Source of the DNA: DATAVB01 sp040414495
GTDB taxonomy: Bacteria > Actinomycetota > Actinomycetes > Mycobacteriales > QHCD01
Direction: 5' to 3'
Length of the DNA: 7,835 nucleotides
Assembly: GCA_040414495.1 (NCBI GenBank)
Contig: JBEDUI010000087.1
Span: 1-7,835 of the forward strand
Part shown: one piece after another, positions 5,015 to 7,835 of the stretch
How the letters are laid out: each line of letters begins with the position of its first letter
How positions within the stretch are numbered: position 1 is the first letter of the stretch
The notes under the pieces: generated by a model
Database searches by the model: none
Seen by the model: only the letters and a program-made list of their open reading frames with translations
Told to the model about the DNA's origin: nothing
Position numbers and translations under genes: made by a program

Positions 5015-7835
5015 GTGATCGCTGTGCCTGATGTGTTGCCGGCGTGGGAGGACTGGGAGGGTGAGTACCCGGACTGGTTCAACCAGCTCTTGTCGTTGTT
5101 GACCGGGATGCAGTTTTTCCCGCTGCATACCTCGGAGACGAAGGCGTTCGATTTCGCCGACGCGTTGGGTGATTTGCCGCCGGCGTTGGAACCGTTGATC
5201 TCCAAGTTGGTGCCGATTATCACCAGCCTGCCGCAGGCCTACGATGTGCCGGCCACCGATCAGTTCCGGCAGGCCGCGATCGGGTATCTGGAAACCCCGA
5301 ACCAGGGCGTCATGGGGTTGCAGGACAACGTGTCGGCCTGGTCCCAAGGCGCCTACAGTTTCGGCACGAACGTGCAGTTCACCAAATACATGATCAACGT
5401 GGGCTTCTACGTCTTCGTGATCACCATCATTCTCACCTACATCATCAACGCGATCGCCAACTGGTGGAACGGCACCGCTGCTGCGATTCCCGCAACCATC
5501 GCCGAAGCCCCCATCCCGGCGGCGGTGTTCAACGAAGGCGCCGCCAACGCCGCCACCCGGTTGCTGGAAGCCGCCGCCGAGAAAATCGGCGTCAACGCGC
5601 TCAAAAAAGTTGTCGTCCGCACCGGGGAAACCGTCCTGACCGACGCCGGGGAAGCCGCGCTCACCGACGCCGGCGAGGCCGCCCTGACCGACGCGGCGAA
5701 AACCGCGATGACGGAACTGACCGACACCGTCCTGACCGATGCCGAAACCGAAGCCCTCACCGACTCCCTGACCGAGGGCATGACCACCCAACTCACCAAA
5801 TCGTTAGGTGAGGGACTGCTGAAGGGATTGTCCCGCGACGCCTTGCAAACCCTGGCCCGCGACGGCATCGAGAACTTCACCGAGAATATCGGCGAAAAAC
5901 TCACCGAAAAACTCGCCCAAAAACTCACCACCCAACTCGCCGAGAAACTCGGCACCGAACTGACCGAACAACTCGGCACCAAACTCGCCGAAGAAGTCGC
6001 CGAACAAGCCGCAAACAAACTCGCCACGCAATTAGCCGAAAACGTCGCCACCAAAATCACGCAACAACTCGGCGAACAACTCACCGAGAAACTCGGCAGC
6101 CAAGCGGTGCAAACCGCGGTCAAACAGGCCGCGCAACAAGCCCTAAAATCCCAGCTGCGCAAGGCGATGCTGCGTTCCTTCGCGATCCAAAACGCGCAGA
6201 ACGTCGCCACCGTGCTCGGCGCCGGCTACCTGCAACACCGCGCAAACCCCAACGCCCCCTGGAACTGGGACGCCGCCAAGGGCGCCGTCATCGGCGGAGT
6301 GGTGGGCTTCGGCCTCGGCTACCGTGGCTCCCGCCTCGCCGAGGGCATGCTCTCCTCGGTCATCGACAAAGCCGGCGCACTGGCCACCAGCAAAGGGCTC
6401 CTCCCCAAACTCGAAGGCCAGCTCCTCTACTTCGGCGCCCGCGGCCTGGCCAACGGCGCGGTCAACACCATCGCCATGCCACTGACCATGACCCTTTCCA
6501 ACGGCATGGTCACCGGCCACTTCGACCTCTCCGCCTTCACCCCCCGCAGCATGCTCGGCGCCTTTATCGGGGGCGCCGCTGGCGGCACCACTCACGAAAT
6601 GGTCGAAGGACTAGGCAAACTCACCGGCCGAGGGCTCAGCAAACTCACTACTCATACCCCCACCGAACCCACCATTGAAACCCCCACCACCGAACCCCCT
6701 GCTACCGAGACACCTCTCACCGAGACACCGGTCGCCGAACCGCCGGTCACTGAGACGCCGGTGGCCGAGCCAACGCCCACACCGCAACAACCCGAACCAG
6801 CACCCCAACAGCCTCGCCAGCAAACCCCGCAGCAACCCACCCGCACCACCACCGGCGACCGCAACAACAACCGGAACACGGCCGACAACAACCAGCAACA
6901 AGGCCAGCCCGAGCCACCACCTGCCGAGCAGCAAGGCCAGGACCAACCCTCCGACCAACAACAAACCCCGCCGCCCCCGAGCCAGAACACCGGCGATGAG
7001 CAACCGCAGGGCCAGTCCCCTGCCGGAGAGAACCCGCAACCGCCAACCAGACACGCCGACGACTCGGATCAACCCCCGGGCGGCGACCAACAACCAGAGC
7101 AGCCGTCGTCCGGACACTCCGGCGACCCCGATCAGCCCCCCGTCGGCGACCAGCAACATCCAGCCCAATCACCCGCCGGCCAGCACAACGACGACGAGCC
7201 CCTCGTCGGACAAAACCCGGGCGAAGAAAACGCCCAACCCCCAGCCGCGCAACACCCCGGCGAGGACGCCGTCGCACAAACACCCCCGCAGCACGTCGGC
7301 AATTCCGACCAGCCCCTCGTCGGACAACACCCCGGCGAAGAAGCGATTCCGCCGGTGCAACACATCGGTGAGGAGCACGCACCCGCCACGCAGCACATTG
7401 GCGACGCGGACCAGCCCCTGGTTGGCCACGGTGATCGACCCGGGGAGGGTCAACCCCAGCAGCACATCAGCGACGAGGGCACCCCGCGCGAGGTCGGCGA
7501 AGAAACGGCGCCGAACCCGGATGGGGTCATCCCCCAGCCACGTCTGGCCAGCGACGACCCCGCTGGCGCCAGGCTGCTGGACCGCCCCGGTCAGGAACCC
7601 GTCGGCGACCTCGCGCGGCCGCGGGCCGAAGCGACCCGCCCGCCCGCCGAACCAGCAACCCGCCCGCCCGCCGATGAAGGAACCCGCCCGCCTGCCCGCG
7701 AAGAAGCCCCGCCGACGAACGAGGACCCGGTCCGACCGGCCAATGAGGATCCGGCCCGCTCCAACGCCGAGGATTCGGCCCAGCCCACTGCGGAAGAACC
7801 ACCCCGACCGGCCAACGACGAGCCGGCGGCCGCGC
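5015..7835 (+). CDS. Large CpnT-like polymorphic toxin N-terminal portion (toxin domain beyond window)
   Basis: The frame is open for 940 codons from GTG 5015 to the right edge. Residues 1-~122 form a helical WXG100-like region (WEDWEGEYPDWFNQLL, then FADALGDLPPALEPLI). Residues ~127-148 form one membrane segment (NVGFYVFVITIILTYIINAI), preceded by FTKYM as in other such toxins. Residues 208-231 are three LTDAGEAA-like units; 296-364 an amphipathic helix with strict four-residue periodicity. Glycine zippers occur at G423/427/431/435 and G515/519/523. From ~548 to the edge there is low-complexity Pro/Gln/Glu linker. Known CpnT-like proteins are exported by type VII systems and release a C-terminal toxin; that domain and its immunity gene would lie to the right. 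The start is the first usable codon after an in-frame TGA at 4952; GTG 5024 is an alternative, and no good ribosome site precedes either. The first ~80 codons favour G-ending codons (TTG, GCG), the rest C-ending ones, a hint of mosaic origin. Family call is from architecture; no enzymatic activity can be named. Confidence 0.7.
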   Translation, partial: MIAVPDVLPAWEDWEGEYPDWFNQLLSLLTGMQFFPLHTSETKAFDFADALGDLPPALEPLISKLVPIITSLPQAYDVPATDQFRQAAIGYLETPNQGVMGLQDNVSAWSQGAYSFGTNVQFTKYMINVGFYVFVITIILTYIINAIANWWNGTAAAIPATIAEAPIPAAVFNEGAANAATRLLEAAAEKIGVNALKKVVVRTGETVLTDAGEAALTDAGEAALTDAAKTAMTELTDTVLTDAETEALTDSLTEGMTTQLTKSLGEGLLKGLSRDALQTLARDGIENFTENIGEKLTEKLAQKLTTQLAEKLGTELTEQLGTKLAEEVAEQAANKLATQLAENVATKITQQLGEQLTEKLGSQAVQTAVKQAAQQALKSQLRKAMLRSFAIQNAQNVATVLGAGYLQHRANPNAPWNWDAAKGAVIGGVVGFGLGYRGSRLAEGMLSSVIDKAGALATSKGLLPKLEGQLLYFGARGLANGAVNTIAMPLTMTLSNGMVTGHFDLSAFTPRSMLGAFIGGAAGGTTHEMVEGLGKLTGRGLSKLTTHTPTEPTIETPTTEPPATETPLTETPVAEPPVTETPVAEPTPTPQQPEPAPQQPRQQTPQQPTRTTTGDRNNNRNTADNNQQQGQPEPPPAEQQGQDQPSDQQQTPPPPSQNTGDEQPQGQSPAGENPQPPTRHADDSDQPPGGDQQPEQPSSGHSGDPDQPPVGDQQHPAQSPAGQHNDDEPLVGQNPGEENAQPPAAQHPGEDAVAQTPPQHVGNSDQPLVGQHPGEEAIPPVQHIGEEHAPATQHIGDADQPLVGHGDRPGEGQPQQHISDEGTPREVGEETAPNPDGVIPQPRLASDDPAGARLLDRPGQEPVGDLARPRAEATRPPAEPATRPPADEGTRPPAREEAPPTNEDPVRPANEDPARSNAEDSAQPTAEEPPRPANDEPAAA
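5636..5707 (+). repeat. Three 24-bp units encoding LTDAGEAA-like octads
   Basis: Units at 5636-5659, 5660-5683 and 5684-5707 encode LTDAGEAA, LTDAGEAA and LTDAAKTA. Further LTD motifs follow at a looser spacing. They form the run-up to the four-residue repeat helix of the large toxin-type protein. Confidence 0.8.
5900..6106 (+). repeat. Strict four-residue (12-bp) repeat helix in the large protein
   Basis: From residue 296 to 364 every fourth residue is L, V, I or A: 296, 300, 304 ... 364, eighteen in a row, with mostly polar or small residues (K, Q, E, T, with some A and G) between. Typical units are LTEK, LAQK, LTTQ, LAEK, LGTE. At the DNA level this is a worn 12-bp repeat around CTCACCGAAAAA. 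A period of exactly four is not the 3.5 of an ordinary coiled coil. Confidence 0.8.
7193..7444 (+). repeat. Three dispersed 36-bp units in the linker (DQPLVGQHPGEE type)
   Basis: Units at 7193-7228, 7307-7342 and 7409-7444 encode D(E/Q)PLVG-x-x-PGEE-like stretches, the last one more diverged. They are separated by QH(V/I/P)G-containing spacers. This is linker expansion by duplication within the large protein. Confidence 0.6.
7634..7705 (+). repeat. Three tandem 24-bp units encoding TRPPA-x-x-x
   Basis: Units at 7634-7657, 7658-7681 and 7682-7705 encode TRPPAEPA, TRPPADEG and TRPPAREE. The following (R)PANEDP motifs continue the low-complexity linker to the window edge. Confidence 0.75.

Noticed and set aside
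4934..5791. 285-codon minus-strand frame rich in Gly/Val
   Set aside because: Antisense shadow of the toxin-type gene; low-complexity composition mirrors the sense repeats.
5437..6210. 257-codon minus-strand frame rich in Ser/Ala/Phe/Val that looks like membrane segments
   Set aside because: It is the reverse reading of the four-residue repeat helix (sense Glu/Lys/Leu codons); the plus frame is continuous over 940 codons with recognisable architecture.
6611..7382. Overlapping minus-strand frames with long hydrophobic Leu/Val/Gly or Arg-rich runs
   Set aside because: Reverse reading of the Pro/Gln-rich linker; no start signal or family features.
1..7835. tRNA, rRNA or riboswitch
   Set aside because: No cloverleaf-like block, conserved rRNA sequence or known aptamer core was seen on either strand.

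Overview
The window looks like chromosomal DNA of a high-GC actinobacterium, most likely Nocardia or a close mycolic-acid relative. This rests on strong G/C preference at third codon positions, frequent GTG starts, TANNNT promoters directly in front of GTG codons, and a large CpnT-like (WXG100-like N-terminus) toxin-type protein. The genus is inference. The theme is inter-bacterial conflict and toxin/antidote genes.

Layout. Bases 1-263 hold the 3' part of a HigA-type antitoxin gene (+ strand; its start, and presumably the HigB toxin, lie outside). Bases 264-500 are a hairpin-rich convergent gap: three inverted repeats and three copies of a 13-bp GTCC...GGAC motif. On the minus strand follow three genes transcribed right to left from about 3137 to 501. 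The first (1752-3137) is a 461-residue protein that joins an Imm35/YrhB-like region, a YwqJ-type deaminase-like domain with intact zinc and catalytic motifs, and a SUKH-3 domain. The next two (976-1725 and 501-983) are a second copy of the same three-domain protein, split into two ORFs that overlap by 8 bp, each with a ribosome binding site. The joined copy also carries a run of four 36-bp in-frame repeats near its N-terminus that the split copy lacks.

A 53-bp divergent promoter region (3138-3190) serves the joined gene and an unrecognised 229-residue gene on the + strand (3191-3880). Both appear to be leaderless GTG genes with mirror-image TANNNT-N6-GTG elements. An unrecognised 209-residue minus-strand gene (3895-4524) converges on it, with overlapping palindromes between the two stop codons. 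Bases 4525-5014 carry no convincing gene, only weak regulatory candidates and a possible zinc-knuckle gene remnant.

From 5015 to the right edge runs a single open frame of at least 940 codons on the + strand. It has an N-terminal WXG100-like helical region, one membrane segment, a long amphipathic helix with a strict four-residue repeat, two glycine-zipper segments, and then about 390 residues of Pro/Gln/Glu-rich linker. This is the layout of actinobacterial polymorphic toxins exported by type VII-like systems. The C-terminal toxin domain is outside the window.

Working model (inference): the minus-strand genes are an array of immunity-type proteins, possibly partly orphaned, beside a large polymorphic toxin gene. 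The joined versus split deaminase/SUKH-3 pair is the most unusual thing here.
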